Shown: positions 15,819-24,327, counted from the first letter of the stretch. The stretch: DNA of 48,854 nt from an uncultured Chthonomonadaceae bacterium (GCA_946479035.1 CAMLDW010000016.1:1-48854); one strand, 5' to 3'. Notes: a model not told the origin generated them from the letters alone. Translations and numbers: made by a program.

Positions 15819-15824
15819 TATACT
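15819..15824 (+). promoter_or_regulatory. -10 element just before a GTG start (leaderless-type)
   Basis: TATACT ends six bases before GTG 15831. With that spacing transcription would begin at or next to the start codon, so the HAD-queA mRNA is probably leaderless. No SD is present. A weak -35-like TTTTCC lies at 15795-15800. Confidence 0.5.
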
Positions 15825-15830
15825 GGGCGG

Positions 15831-16532
15831 GTGAGGCCGAAGCTCGTTACGTTCGACTGCGCGCAGACCCTCGTGCGCGTGGACTGGCAGCCGGCCGTCG
15901 TCGCCGTCAAGAGCGCCTCGCTCGCGGGGCTGGAGTTCGACCGCCAGGTCGCCGCGGAGACCTACGACCGCATGCTACGCACGCGCTGGCCCGAGTTCAT
16001 GCGCCTCAATCTACAGCGCAGCGAGAGCGTGCTCGCGGAGTTCTGGCTCGAGCTGACCCGCGACTGGATGCGCGAGGTCGCAATGCCGGAAGAAATGGCG
16101 CCTGAAGTCGTGCAGCAGGCCGAGGAGGTGCTGTTCGGCAAAGGCTCGAAGGTGTTCCAGGTCTACGAAGACGTCGTGCCTGCGCTCGCCCGACTCAAGG
16201 GGTCGGGTTACGTGCTCGCGGTCGTCAGTAACTGGGACAACTCGCTGCACCGCACGCTCGGCGCGTTTGGCCTTGCTCCTTTCTTCAACCACGTGGTGGC
16301 ATCGCTCGAAGAAGGGGTCGAAAAGCCAGACCCGCGCATCTTTCAAATCGCGCTGAAGAGCGCGGGTGTCGCACCGCACGATGCGCTCCACGTCGGCGAC
16401 AACCCGGTCGACGACTGGCAGGGCGCGAGGGAGGCAGGCATGAAGGCGCTCGTTCTCGACCGCGATGCAGAGTCGCAGTCCGACGTCCGCATCACTAGCT
16501 TGGACCAACTGGTCGAGGTGCTCGGCGCTTGA
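15831..16532 (+). CDS. HAD-superfamily hydrolase
   Basis: A 233-residue phosphatase-like protein. Motif I is TFDCAQTLVRVDW: the nucleophile Asp is present, but the usual second Asp (DxD) is Ala. Motif II is VLAVVSNWD, motif III includes the Lys in GVEKPDPRIF, and motif IV is LHVGDNPVDDWQGA. This arrangement matches HAD-IA relatives such as the HDHD3 group, whose substrates are mostly unknown. GTG 15831 is chosen from the adjacent -10. Its stop overlaps the queA start (TTGA). Confidence 0.85.
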   Translation: MRPKLVTFDCAQTLVRVDWQPAVVAVKSASLAGLEFDRQVAAETYDRMLRTRWPEFMRLNLQRSESVLAEFWLELTRDWMREVAMPEEMAPEVVQQAEEVLFGKGSKVFQVYEDVVPALARLKGSGYVLAVVSNWDNSLHRTLGAFGLAPFFNHVVASLEEGVEKPDPRIFQIALKSAGVAPHDALHVGDNPVDDWQGAREAGMKALVLDRDAESQSDVRITSLDQLVEVLGA

Positions 16533-17536
16533 GGCTCAGCGAGTTCCTCTACGACCTGCCGCCAGAACTGATCGCGCAGACGCCGCTCGAAGACCGGGCC
16601 GCCTCGCGCCTCCTCGTGCTCGACCGCCGCACCGGTGCGGTGCGGCACCTGTCGTTCCGCGACGTGCCGCAGCTACTCGAGCCGGGCGACCTGCTCATGG
16701 TCAACGACACTCGGGTCACGGCGCTGCGCCTGCTCGGCCGGCGCGCGAGCGGCGGCAGGGTCGAGGCGCTGCTGCTGCAAGACGAGGGCGAAGGCAGGTT
16801 CAACGCGCTCTTACGCCCGGCTAAGAGGCTCAAGGAGGGCGAGCAGGTCGCGTTCGAAGGCGGCCTAGTCGCCAAAGTCGTGAAAGACCTCGGCGAGGGA
16901 AAGAAGGCGCTCGCGTTCGACCAGCCCGACTATAGAGAACGCCTGGCCGCCGTCGGTCGGGTCCCCTTGCCGCCCTACGTCCACGAGGCGCTGCGCGATC
17001 CCGAGCGCTACCAGACCGTCTACGCCGCGCACGCGGGCAGCGCCGCCGCTCCCACCGCCGGACTTCACTTTACGAACGAGCTCTTGACACAGCTCGAGGA
17101 GCAAGGAGTAAGCATGGCGCGTGTCACTCTCGACGTCGGTCTCGACACGTTCCGTCCGATCTCGACCGAGGACGTCGAAGACCACGCGATGCACGGCGAG
17201 CGCTGCGCTTTACCGCAAGAGACCGCGGACAAGATCGCCGAGTGCAAGGGCCGCGTCGTCGCAGTCGGCACGACGAGCGTGCGCACGCTCGAGTCGTTCG
17301 CGTCAGGAAAGAGAGCGGTCGAGGCAGGAGAGAAGGTGACGAAGCTCTTCATCGCGCCCGGCTACGACTTCAAAGTCGTCGACGCGATGTTCACCAACTT
17401 CCACATGCCAGGCACAACGATGATGCTGCTCGTCTCCGCGCTCGCCGGGCGCGAGGGCGTGATGGCGGCATATCGCGAGGCTGTGGAAAAGCGATACCGC
17501 TTCCTCAGCTTTGGAGACTCGATGCTCGTGTTGTAA
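16529..17536 (+). CDS. queA: S-adenosylmethionine:tRNA ribosyltransferase-isomerase
   Basis: QueA transfers and isomerises the ribose of SAM onto 7-aminomethyl-7-deazaguanine in tRNA to form epoxyqueuosine. The 335-residue protein carries the family landmarks LIAQTPLEDRAASRLLVLDR, GDLLMVNDTRV, AAPTAGLHFTNELL, VTLDVGLDTFRPI and TNFHMPGTTMMLLVSALAG. It starts at TTG overlapping the HAD stop, so the two genes are coupled. Other queuosine genes (tgt, queG) are not in the window. Confidence 0.95.
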   Translation: MRLSEFLYDLPPELIAQTPLEDRAASRLLVLDRRTGAVRHLSFRDVPQLLEPGDLLMVNDTRVTALRLLGRRASGGRVEALLLQDEGEGRFNALLRPAKRLKEGEQVAFEGGLVAKVVKDLGEGKKALAFDQPDYRERLAAVGRVPLPPYVHEALRDPERYQTVYAAHAGSAAAPTAGLHFTNELLTQLEEQGVSMARVTLDVGLDTFRPISTEDVEDHAMHGERCALPQETADKIAECKGRVVAVGTTSVRTLESFASGKRAVEAGEKVTKLFIAPGYDFKVVDAMFTNFHMPGTTMMLLVSALAGREGVMAAYREAVEKRYRFLSFGDSMLVL

Positions 17537-17600
17537 TATCCCCAGTGGGTAGATGCAAGGCCCGACACCGTGCCATAGTAGGTGGTCCTGAGGAAAGTCT

Positions 17601-18116
17601 ATGGCTGGCACAAAACAACTGGATCCCCTCGCCTACATCGAGAACGCGTTCTTGGACCGTAGGGCCGAGAGGGAGCTCCAGCGCCAGGCCAGATCGGCCA
17701 AGGACAAGCACCTCGTCAAAGGGAAGTTCCGCAAGACCAAGCTCAGCGCGCCCAGGCCGCGCATGGCCGGCACCAACTCCCAAAGGCCGATGATCGACCC
17801 GTTCCTGAGGGAGCTTATCGAGAACCTGCCGCGCAACCTCGAATTCCTCGCCAAGTTCTACGACGACGAGGTCACCTCGCGCTACTACAACCACAAGTTC
17901 AAAGAGTCCCGCACCGACCTCATGCGACGGCTCCTCGACCCCGAGCTCACTCTCGAAGAGGTCAGCAGGCTGCTCGGCGTCTGCCCTGCGACTATCCGCC
18001 GCTACACAAACCGGGGCTGGCTCGAGCACCACCGCACTAAGGGCGGCCAAAGGCGCTTCCGGCTCAGCTCATTGGCCAAGCACGTCGAAGAGCACGGCAG
18101 GCTGCCGGAGAAGTAG
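17601..18116 (+). CDS. MerR/excisionase-like helix-turn-helix protein
   Basis: The 171-residue protein has a basic N-terminal half and a C-terminal winged helix-turn-helix of MerR/excisionase type: LTLEEVSRLLGVCPATIRRY, then TNRGWLEHHRTKGGQRRFRL. It therefore probably binds DNA. There is no ligand-binding domain of the usual MerR kind. TGAGGAAAG upstream of ATG 17601 serves as SD. It lies 64 bases after queA and 3 bases before the glycosyltransferase, so it may be an autoregulator of this run, but the target is unknown. Confidence 0.75.
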   Translation: MAGTKQLDPLAYIENAFLDRRAERELQRQARSAKDKHLVKGKFRKTKLSAPRPRMAGTNSQRPMIDPFLRELIENLPRNLEFLAKFYDDEVTSRYYNHKFKESRTDLMRRLLDPELTLEEVSRLLGVCPATIRRYTNRGWLEHHRTKGGQRRFRLSSLAKHVEEHGRLPEK

Positions 18117-18119
18117 CCC

Positions 18120-19304
18120 TTGGAAGGGCGGCCGCTCAGCATCGCCCTCTTCTCCGATAGCGCCCTGCCCGTCGTCAACGGCGTCAGCGTCAGCATCGAC
18201 ACCTTGGTCCGTGAGCTGCGCTCCCGCGGCCACAGCGTCCACCTTTTCACCTCGCGCATCAAGGGCCACAAGGACGACGACCCCAACACCCACCGCTTCC
18301 GCTCCCTTCGAACGCGGCTCTTTGGCGACTATCCGCTCGCCGTCCCGCCCTTCTATCCCATGCTGCGCGAGTTCCGCAAGCAGCAGTTCGACGTAGTCCA
18401 CACGCACACGCCGTTCACTGTCGGGTTCGTCGGGCTGCGGTGGGCCGAGTCGCACGAGGTGCCTATCGTCAGCACCTACCACACGCACTACGACAAGTAC
18501 GCCTACTACCTGCCGTTCGCGCCCAAGAGATACCTGCGCTACAAGATCGCCAAGCACCTCAACTTCTACTACAACCACGCCGGACAGGTCATCACGCCGA
18601 GCGAGGCGTCGAAGCGCTGGCTCCTGCGCCACTCGGTGCACACGCCGATCACCGTCGTCCCCACCGGCGTGCCCGCGCCCAGGATGATCGGCCGTTCCGA
18701 GGCCCGAGCTGAGCTGGGGCTGGCGCCCGAGACGCGCGCGGTGCTCTTCGTCGGCCGGGTCGCGCGCGAGAAGAACCTCGGAGTCCTGCTCGAGGCCGTC
18801 GCACGGGCCGTGCGCAGGGGCCCGCGTATCGATCTCTTGATCGTCGGTGACGGCCCCGCGCGCGCCGAGTACACCGGGCTGGCGCGCGCGCTCGGCATCG
18901 GCGACCACGTCCGCTTCGTCGGAGCGGTCAAGCGTTCGGAGGTCGACCGCTACTACGCCGCAGCCGACGCGTTCGCCTTTTCGTCCATGACCGAGACGCA
19001 GGGGCTCGTCGTCGTCGAGGCTATGAGCTACGGCCTGCCCGCGCTCGTAGCCCAAGGGGGCGGCGCGAGCGAGGCGGTCCGCGACGGCGTCAACGGCTGG
19101 GTCCTTAGGAACGAGCCCGCCGCCTTCGCCGAGGCGCTCTTGCGCACGCTCGGCGACGATCGGATGTACGCGCGGCTCTCCGACGGCGCAAAGAAGACCG
19201 GCCGCGAGTACTCGATCCCCGCCATGACGGACAGGGTCGTCGAAGTCTACGGCCGCGCACTGCAGGCCGGCTTCCAACCCTTCCGGGAGCACGCCCGTGC
19301 CTGA
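18120..19304 (+). CDS. Glycosyltransferase family 4 protein
   Basis: It probably transfers a sugar from a nucleotide-sugar to a lipid or surface glycan at the membrane. The 394-residue GT-B fold shows the N-terminal acceptor domain (LFSDSALPVVNGVSVSID, VVHTHTPFTVGFVGL, STYHTHYDKYAYYLP). The C-terminal donor domain has VLFVGRVAREKNL, LLIVGDGPARAEY and the EX7E-type TETQGLVVVEAMSYGLP. The pattern resembles diacylglycerol glucosyltransferases. It starts at TTG 18120 four bases after the regulator gene, and its end overlaps the next gene by 8 bases. Confidence 0.85.
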   Translation: MEGRPLSIALFSDSALPVVNGVSVSIDTLVRELRSRGHSVHLFTSRIKGHKDDDPNTHRFRSLRTRLFGDYPLAVPPFYPMLREFRKQQFDVVHTHTPFTVGFVGLRWAESHEVPIVSTYHTHYDKYAYYLPFAPKRYLRYKIAKHLNFYYNHAGQVITPSEASKRWLLRHSVHTPITVVPTGVPAPRMIGRSEARAELGLAPETRAVLFVGRVAREKNLGVLLEAVARAVRRGPRIDLLIVGDGPARAEYTGLARALGIGDHVRFVGAVKRSEVDRYYAAADAFAFSSMTETQGLVVVEAMSYGLPALVAQGGGASEAVRDGVNGWVLRNEPAAFAEALLRTLGDDRMYARLSDGAKKTGREYSIPAMTDRVVEVYGRALQAGFQPFREHARA

Positions 19305-20256
19305 GGACCGCTCTGGCGTCAAGGCGTTCCTCGTCGTTCTCGGGGCTCTGTTTGCGCTGCGGCTGCTCTTTGGCTTCGTCGCGTTCCCCCTCAAGCTCGC
19401 GCAGTACCTCTCGGTCGTCAACTCGGCCGTTTTCATGGGGCTGTTCGTGTTCGCCATGTTCCGGGCCGGATCGACCCAGTGGCAGCCGAAGGCTGCGCTC
19501 GGGTTTGTCACCGTGGGCGTCGGACTGCACGTCCTCGGCGCCGTGCTCGCGCGCTACGCCTCCGGCCCTGGTTCGAGCGCCGAGGTGCTCTATATGGCGG
19601 TCGTGCAGTCCGGCATCCTCTGCTGGACGCTCGGCCTCGGCTCGCTGCTCGCGATCGGGGTCCGCGACAAGAACCTCCTTCTGCCCATCGCGATCTTCCT
19701 GATCGGCGCGGACATGTTCCTCGTGTTCAACCCGGACTCGCCCACCCGGCGCATGCTTGCCAGCGCGCCGAACGTCACGCAGAACGTGCTCGCGACTGTC
19801 CCTGCCGCCAAGAGCAGCGAAGCGCCCAAGGCCGGCGTGCAGGACCTCGCCCAGGTGGGTCCTGCAGACCTGCTCTTCGCTGCGGCGTTCTTCACGCTTC
19901 TCTTCAAGTTCCAGATGCGTCCCAAGCAGACCGTCGCCTGGCTCGCGCCCGTGCTGGTGCTCTACCTGCTCTTGGTGATCCAGTTCGGCTCTGTGCACCT
20001 CGGCCCCGTCAGCCTCTCCATGCTGCCCGCGATGGTGCCGATCGGCCTTACCGTGCTGCTTGTTAACGCGCGCGAATTCAAGCTCCAGGGCCAGGAGGTC
20101 CTCGGCGTGCTCCTCGTTTCGCTCTTGGCTGTGTCGCTCGCAGCCTTTGGGCTCTACCGCGCTAAACAGGCGGGCATAACCCAGCCAGCGTTGCGAGCTG
20201 CGCCTTCGCAGTCGGGTGCCGGCCAAGCAGGTCCAGCACCGTCAGGCTCGCCTTAG
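19297..20256 (+). CDS. Polytopic membrane protein of unknown function
   Basis: A 319-residue protein with about eight hydrophobic segments (for example FLVVLGALFALRLLFGFVAF, LGFVTVGVGLHVLGAVLARY and VLGVLLVSLLAVSLAAFGLY) and a Gly/Ser/Pro-rich C-terminal tail. GTG 19297 overlaps the glycosyltransferase stop by 8 bases, so it is the last gene of that operon; a role in the same lipid or glycan pathway is inferred only from this. Its final 95 bases overlap the convergent HMG-CoA lyase gene; only the disordered tail is affected. Confidence 0.7.
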   Translation: MPEDRSGVKAFLVVLGALFALRLLFGFVAFPLKLAQYLSVVNSAVFMGLFVFAMFRAGSTQWQPKAALGFVTVGVGLHVLGAVLARYASGPGSSAEVLYMAVVQSGILCWTLGLGSLLAIGVRDKNLLLPIAIFLIGADMFLVFNPDSPTRRMLASAPNVTQNVLATVPAAKSSEAPKAGVQDLAQVGPADLLFAAAFFTLLFKFQMRPKQTVAWLAPVLVLYLLLVIQFGSVHLGPVSLSMLPAMVPIGLTVLLVNAREFKLQGQEVLGVLLVSLLAVSLAAFGLYRAKQAGITQPALRAAPSQSGAGQAGPAPSGSP

Positions 20257-21058
20257 ATAGCGCGCCGAGGTCGACGCCGGTCGGTACGCCGGACTTCTCC
20301 AGGAAGTACACGAGGTCTTCCGTCGCCAGGTTTCCGCCCGCCCCAGGGGCGAAGGGACAGCCGCCCAGACCTCCCGCGCTCGAGTCGAACGTGCCGTAAC
20401 CCAGGTCGAGCGTAGCCGCCACGTTCGCGATCGCGGTCCCCCGCGTGTCGTGGAAGTGCCACGCCACCCTGTTCTTGTCGAACCCCCCGACCGCCCCACA
20501 CAGCGCCAAGACGTCCTTGGGCACCGCCACGCCGAGCGTGTCCCCGAGGCTCACCTCGTCCACCCCTATCTCGAACAGCCGCTCGGTCACCCGCGCGACC
20601 GCGCTGGGCTCGATGCGGCCGGCATAGGGGCACTGCACGACCGTGCTCACATAGCCGCGCACGAACCCGCCCATGCACCGATGCCTGAAAGTCGAGACCA
20701 CCTCGCCGAACACCACAAGCGACTCGTCCACGCTCATCGCGATGTTCTTCTGGGTGAAGGCGTCGCTCGCGGCGGTGAACACGGCGATCCGCTCCACGCC
20801 GACCGAGAGCGCCTTCTCCAGCCCCTTCATGTTCGGCACGAGCGCGCTGAAGCGCGCCCCTTTGGGCAGCTTCGGCCAGAGTTGCGCGGCGTCGGCGAGC
20901 TGCGGCACCCACTTGGGCGAGACGAAGCTCGTCGCCTCGATCTCCCTCAGCCCGCACGCCGCCAGGTCGCGGATGAGCGCGAGCTTGGTGTCGGTCGGCA
21001 CCGGCTTGGGCTCGTTCTGGAGCCCGTCCCGCGGCCCGACCTCGACGATCCTCACCAC
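20162..21058 (-). CDS. Hydroxymethylglutaryl-CoA lyase
   Basis: It splits HMG-CoA into acetyl-CoA and acetoacetate, the last step of leucine breakdown. The 298-residue TIM barrel shows VRIVEVGPRDGLQNEPK at the start, EATSFVSPKWVPQLADA, VSLGDTLGVAVPKD, the metal-binding HFHDTRGTAIANV and the signature AGGLGGCPFAPGAGGNLATE with its active-site Cys. GTG 21058 (or 21055) is chosen from the family start; no SD is visible. The strong terminator just upstream belongs to the next gene. A biotin carrier and a lipoyl E2 gene 2-4 kb away may act in the same branched-chain pathway. Confidence 0.9.
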   Translation of the reverse strand: MVRIVEVGPRDGLQNEPKPVPTDTKLALIRDLAACGLREIEATSFVSPKWVPQLADAAQLWPKLPKGARFSALVPNMKGLEKALSVGVERIAVFTAASDAFTQKNIAMSVDESLVVFGEVVSTFRHRCMGGFVRGYVSTVVQCPYAGRIEPSAVARVTERLFEIGVDEVSLGDTLGVAVPKDVLALCGAVGGFDKNRVAWHFHDTRGTAIANVAATLDLGYGTFDSSAGGLGGCPFAPGAGGNLATEDLVYFLEKSGVPTGVDLGALSKASLTVLDLLGRHPTAKAQLATLAGLCPPV

Positions 21059-21086
21059 GAGGCGATTCTGACAGAGGCCCGAAAAC

Positions 21087-21122
21087 GACGAGGGCCCCGG
21101 CGCGTCCGCCGGGGCCCTCGTC
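21087..21122 (-). terminator. Intrinsic terminator of the PEP-CTERM gene
   Basis: A 16-bp perfect stem (21087-21102 with 21107-21122) with a four-base loop is followed on the minus strand by GTTTTC. It lies 15 bases after the PEP-CTERM stop and insulates the HMG-CoA lyase gene from it. Confidence 0.85.
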
Positions 21123-21136
21123 TTCACTTCGTCGGG

Positions 21137-21745
21137 TTACTTTTTGCGTCGCCTAAGCAGCGCCAGAGCGCCGAGGCCGAGCGCAGCAAGGCTCGCCGGC
21201 TCCGGCACCGGTGTGGTGACCTTGGCGGAAAGCCCGTTTGGCGGAATGTTGATCAGGTGGACCATCGCTTGTCGCGGCACGTTGCCGGCGGAGAGCGAAC
21301 TGAAGCTGCTCTCGGTCAAGCCCGTGCCGGTCGCGGTCATCAGTACCGAGTTGCCCGGCAGGACGCGGTTGCCCTGAACGGTGGAGAAGCTCAAGCGCAG
21401 GTCGAACATTGATCCCGCGTCGTTGATCCCGTCCTGAGAAAGGTCGAAGCCGATGAACTTGCTGTTCCCCGAAGTCACGCTCACGTTGGTGATGAACGGG
21501 TCGATGTTCACCAGCGCGCGCATGATCGCTTGCCCGTCGGCCTGGGGAAGTGCCGCGGTGTTCTCAAGCAGGATCGACACCGTGTCGGTGCCTGCGTTCG
21601 TAAACGTCATGCGGGCGTAGAGCGGCCCGCCGGCAGGGTTGCCGGTGACAATCGTTCCAAAGTCAAACTGAAGAGCCGCCTGCGCGCTTGTCGCGCAGCA
21701 CACAGCCCCTAAGCCGACCAGAGCGGTCGAAACAAATCTATTCAT
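21137..21745 (-). CDS. PEP-CTERM exported protein (first of two paralogues)
   Basis: The 202-residue product has a signal peptide (MNRFVSTALVGLGAVCCATS) and ends with the sorting signal VPEPASLAALGLGALALLRR plus a basic tail, which directs processing by an exosortase (EpsH family). The mature domain is beta-rich (FDFGTIVTGNPAGGPLYAR, GFDLSQDGINDAGSMFDLRL). The next gene upstream encodes a paralogue with the same layout. Such proteins often belong to the cell surface or biofilm matrix; specific function is unknown. Confidence 0.88.
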   Translation of the reverse strand: MNRFVSTALVGLGAVCCATSAQAALQFDFGTIVTGNPAGGPLYARMTFTNAGTDTVSILLENTAALPQADGQAIMRALVNIDPFITNVSVTSGNSKFIGFDLSQDGINDAGSMFDLRLSFSTVQGNRVLPGNSVLMTATGTGLTESSFSSLSAGNVPRQAMVHLINIPPNGLSAKVTTPVPEPASLAALGLGALALLRRRKK

Positions 21746-21956
21746 GAATGATCCAGTCCCACAGGAGTCAAACTAAGACCCCGATGTGCGCACGCATTGT
21801 TCCCCCGGCCCGCAGGCAGAGGTAACAAAGCTGCGCGAGTCTATCACGCCCGCGTCCGGCTCAATTGCGGGCGCTCGCTGCATGCCCAAAAGCCCGCATT
21901 TTTGCAAGGCTCCGATATAAAGGAGACTACAGAGTCCTAGGCTCAATTAACGAGTT

Positions 21957-21994
21957 CAGCCAGGCTCCGCGCATCAAAGTGCGGAGCCTGGCTG
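21957..21994 (-). terminator. Hairpin downstream of the second PEP-CTERM gene (probable terminator)
   Basis: A 14-bp perfect stem (21957-21970 with 21981-21994) and a ten-base loop lie 25 bases after the stop at 22020. No clear T-run follows on the minus strand, so it may be a terminator that works poorly or an RNA-stabilising end. The rest of 21746-22019 holds promoter space and no gene that I can support. Confidence 0.55.
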
Positions 21995-22019
21995 CTGAAG
22001 TAACCGAGGCCGTCGGAAG

Positions 22020-22637
22020 TCAGGCCCTTCGGCGCTTGAGGAAGGCTGCGAGCCCAAGGCCTAGCGCGAGCATGCTCGCGGGCTCGGGGACCGGTGCGCC
22101 GGGGATGACCTTCGCCGAGCTGCCGTCCGTGGGAATCGCCTGGACGTGGATCATCGCCTCGTACTGCTGGTTGCCGCCCGAGTTCGCCTCAAAGCTGTTC
22201 TCGGTCAGGCCCGAGCCGGTGACCTGCCATGTCAGGACCTTGCCTGCGGTGAAGCGGTTTCCGCCGCTGTTCGACGTCTCTAGACGGATTTCGTAGTCGA
22301 ACTTTCCGCCGGAGTCGTTGTTCCCGTCCTGGCTGAACGTGTATCCAGTGATCGTCGGGCTCGACCACGTCATCGTGCCGGCCACGTAGGGGCTGACGTT
22401 CAAGAGCAGCTTGCTGATGAACTGCCCTGCGGAGACGTTGCCGTCCATCGTGTTCGTCATGGTGAAGTTCACGGTGTCGGCGCCAGCGTTCTCGATCTTC
22501 ACTGTCGCGAAGGTCGGGCCGCCGACGGGCGAGCCGCTGATGACGTCGTTGAATGAGAGAGTGACGGCCGCGCCAGCGGGCGCGCATGCGAAAGCGGCGC
22601 CTAGGACGGCCAGTCCTGTGATCAAATGCTTGTTCAT
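22020..22637 (-). CDS. PEP-CTERM exported protein (second paralogue)
   Basis: The start at ATG 22637 is supported by GAGAGGACTC upstream. The 205-residue product has a signal peptide (MNKHLITGLAVLGAAFACAP), a beta-rich mature domain and the C-terminal VPEPASMLALGLGLAAFLKR with a basic end. It matches its downstream neighbour in order of motifs: GxPxGGPxxA near the start, FSQDGNNDSGGKFDYEIRLE in the middle, and a threonine-glycine turn before the sorting signal. Tandem duplication is the simplest explanation. Confidence 0.88.
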   Translation of the reverse strand: MNKHLITGLAVLGAAFACAPAGAAVTLSFNDVISGSPVGGPTFATVKIENAGADTVNFTMTNTMDGNVSAGQFISKLLLNVSPYVAGTMTWSSPTITGYTFSQDGNNDSGGKFDYEIRLETSNSGGNRFTAGKVLTWQVTGSGLTENSFEANSGGNQQYEAMIHVQAIPTDGSSAKVIPGAPVPEPASMLALGLGLAAFLKRRRA

Positions 22638-22784
22638 AAATGAGTCCTCTCGGGCCCCGGTCCTGCCCAAAGTTCGGTGTTGGCCGCAGCGCTTGTTGAG
22701 AAGTCTGCCAGCCCCGCCCGCCGTAAGAGCAAGGAGCTTGCCGCCAGGCGGAACCCGTGTGATTCCCGGCGCTTTTGCGGGGGT

Positions 22785-23177
22785 CTAGCCTCTCAGGGAG
22801 GTGATCTGGAGGAGGCCGCTCATCACGTACGCGTTGCCCGGCGTGACTGCGAAAAGGAAGTCGAAACCCTCGTCCTTCGGGCTGAATGCGTGGATCGCGC
22901 GGTCTTGCCGCGCCACAAAGCCCCAGACGGTCTCCAGGTCGATCTTCACGAGGTCCGCGTGCCGCTTCACGACCTTGTAGGAGGCCAGGATCTCCAGCAT
23001 CGGGTGGCGCTGGATCGTCACCTTGCCCTGGTGGACCTCAAAGTAGCGCATCACGCTCAGCTCCGCCTTGTAGCGGTGGTAGAAGGTGGACCGTTGGTCC
23101 TTCTCCGCGGCAGGGAAGGCGGCCAGCCAGTGCTCGACCTCCTTGTCGAAGTCTAAGAATCCGACCCGCGTGCTCAA
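22785..23177 (-). CDS. Unknown protein, last gene of the E2-biotin carrier operon
   Basis: The 130-residue soluble protein starts at TTG 23177, overlapping the stop of the biotin carrier gene (TTGA). It contains DFDKEVEHWLAAFPAAEKDQ, IQRHPMLEILASYKVVKRHA and AIHAFSPKDEGFDFLFAVTP. I recognise no family. Tight coupling with three genes of acyl-group metabolism suggests a related role, but the sequence itself shows no motif for one. Confidence 0.7.
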   Translation of the reverse strand: MSTRVGFLDFDKEVEHWLAAFPAAEKDQRSTFYHRYKAELSVMRYFEVHQGKVTIQRHPMLEILASYKVVKRHADLVKIDLETVWGFVARQDRAIHAFSPKDEGFDFLFAVTPGNAYVMSGLLQITSLRG

Positions 23178-23617
23178 CGGGCCCCCTCTGGCGTCACGAC
23201 CACGAGCGACTGCCCTTCCACGACCTGGTCGCCCTGGGAGACGGAGAGCGCAGAGACGGTGCCGGAGACCGGCGCCGTCACCGGCTGCTGCATCTTCATC
23301 GCCTCCAGCACGAGCAGCCTTTCGCCTGCCCTCACCCTGTCGCCGACTTTGCAGGAGACCTCTACGATCTGTCCAGGCATCGGCGCGCGCGCCTCGCCGC
23401 CTGCCGTCAGGTCGTGCTCGGCCCGCTTTCGGCCAGGGCGCTCGATCCTATAGGTGCGCCCTCGGTAGGAGACGTGTGTGCTGCCCGCGCTACGCACGGC
23501 CAGCGCCGAGAAGCAGCCCGCCTTCGTGTGCACAAAAAGGCGGTCGGTACCGCGCTCGACCTTTACGCCGCCGACCTGCGCGGGTTCCCACTCTTGGCCG
23601 TTGACCAGGTACTTCAT
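23174..23617 (-). CDS. Biotin carboxyl carrier-type protein
   Basis: The 147-residue protein has a non-catalytic N-terminal part and a C-terminal biotinyl domain. The attachment site is LVLEAMKMQQPV (Lys 108), and the APMPGQIVEVSCKVGDRVRA half-motif precedes it, as in 3-methylcrotonyl- or propionyl-CoA carboxylase alpha subunits. It therefore probably carries CO2 for an acyl-CoA carboxylase. No biotin carboxylase or carboxyltransferase gene is in the window. Start ATG 23617 overlaps the amidotransferase stop (ATGA). Confidence 0.85.
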   Translation of the reverse strand: MKYLVNGQEWEPAQVGGVKVERGTDRLFVHTKAGCFSALAVRSAGSTHVSYRGRTYRIERPGRKRAEHDLTAGGEARAPMPGQIVEVSCKVGDRVRAGERLLVLEAMKMQQPVTAPVSGTVSALSVSQGDQVVEGQSLVVVTPEGAR

Positions 23618-24327
23618 CGTTGCCTTTTCTCGCGGAACTCGGCTGCCGCTTGAACTAGGCTCCTGAACAATCGGACGCTGGCTGGGTCCTCGGGGGTGCG
23701 CTCCGGGTGCCATTGGACTCCGATGAACCAGCGCTCGCTCTCGTCCTCGATCGCCTCGACGGTGCCGTCCTCCGCGCGTGCGACCACGCGCAGGCCGCTC
23801 CCAGCCCGGTCGTTCGCCTGGTGGTGGTAGCTCTTGCCCTTCGCCTTGGTCGTGCCTACGATGCGCGAAAGCTTGCTGTCCGGCTCGATCCTGTACTCCT
23901 GCATCGCGCCTCCCGTGTGCGGCGAGTCCGGCACGACGTCCGGCAGGTGCTGCACCATGTCGCCGCCCCGCTGCAGGTTCATCGCCTGGCAGCCGTAGCA
24001 GATCCCCAACACGGGCGCCGAAGCGGGCCACGCGTCCAACAGGGCCTTCTCGTAAGGGAACCGCTCAGGGTCCTCCAGCTTGACCATTGGGTGGTTGTCC
24101 TGCCCGAAGTGCCGCGCGTCAATGTCGTCCCCCCCTGGGATGAGCAGGCCGTCCACAATCTCGAGGGCCTCTTCGACCGGCGTCTGTTTGGTCAACAGGA
24201 CCGGCACGCCCCCGGCGGCAAGCACGCAGTCCGCGTAAAGCCGGTTGACGTACAGCCGCTCGTTTCCTGGCTTGTCGTTCGGGTCTGGGCCACAGGAGGT
24301 CGTGATCCCAATGACCGGCCGGCTCAT
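23614..24327 (-). CDS. Class I glutamine amidotransferase-like hydrolase (PuuD-like)
   Basis: The 237-residue protein matches the gamma-glutamyl hydrolase/PuuD group. IGITTSCGPDP is at the N-terminus, LLIPGGDDIDARHFGQ gives the oxyanion region, LGICYGCQAMNLQRGGD contains the nucleophile Cys (about residue 110), and VQWHPERTPED contains the catalytic His-Glu. PuuD removes the glutamyl group from gamma-glutamyl-GABA in putrescine use; here the substrate is unknown. It starts at ATG 24327, overlapping the E2 stop (ATGA), in a four-gene coupled operon. Confidence 0.85.
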   Translation of the reverse strand: MSRPVIGITTSCGPDPNDKPGNERLYVNRLYADCVLAAGGVPVLLTKQTPVEEALEIVDGLLIPGGDDIDARHFGQDNHPMVKLEDPERFPYEKALLDAWPASAPVLGICYGCQAMNLQRGGDMVQHLPDVVPDSPHTGGAMQEYRIEPDSKLSRIVGTTKAKGKSYHHQANDRAGSGLRVVARAEDGTVEAIEDESERWFIGVQWHPERTPEDPASVRLFRSLVQAAAEFREKRQR

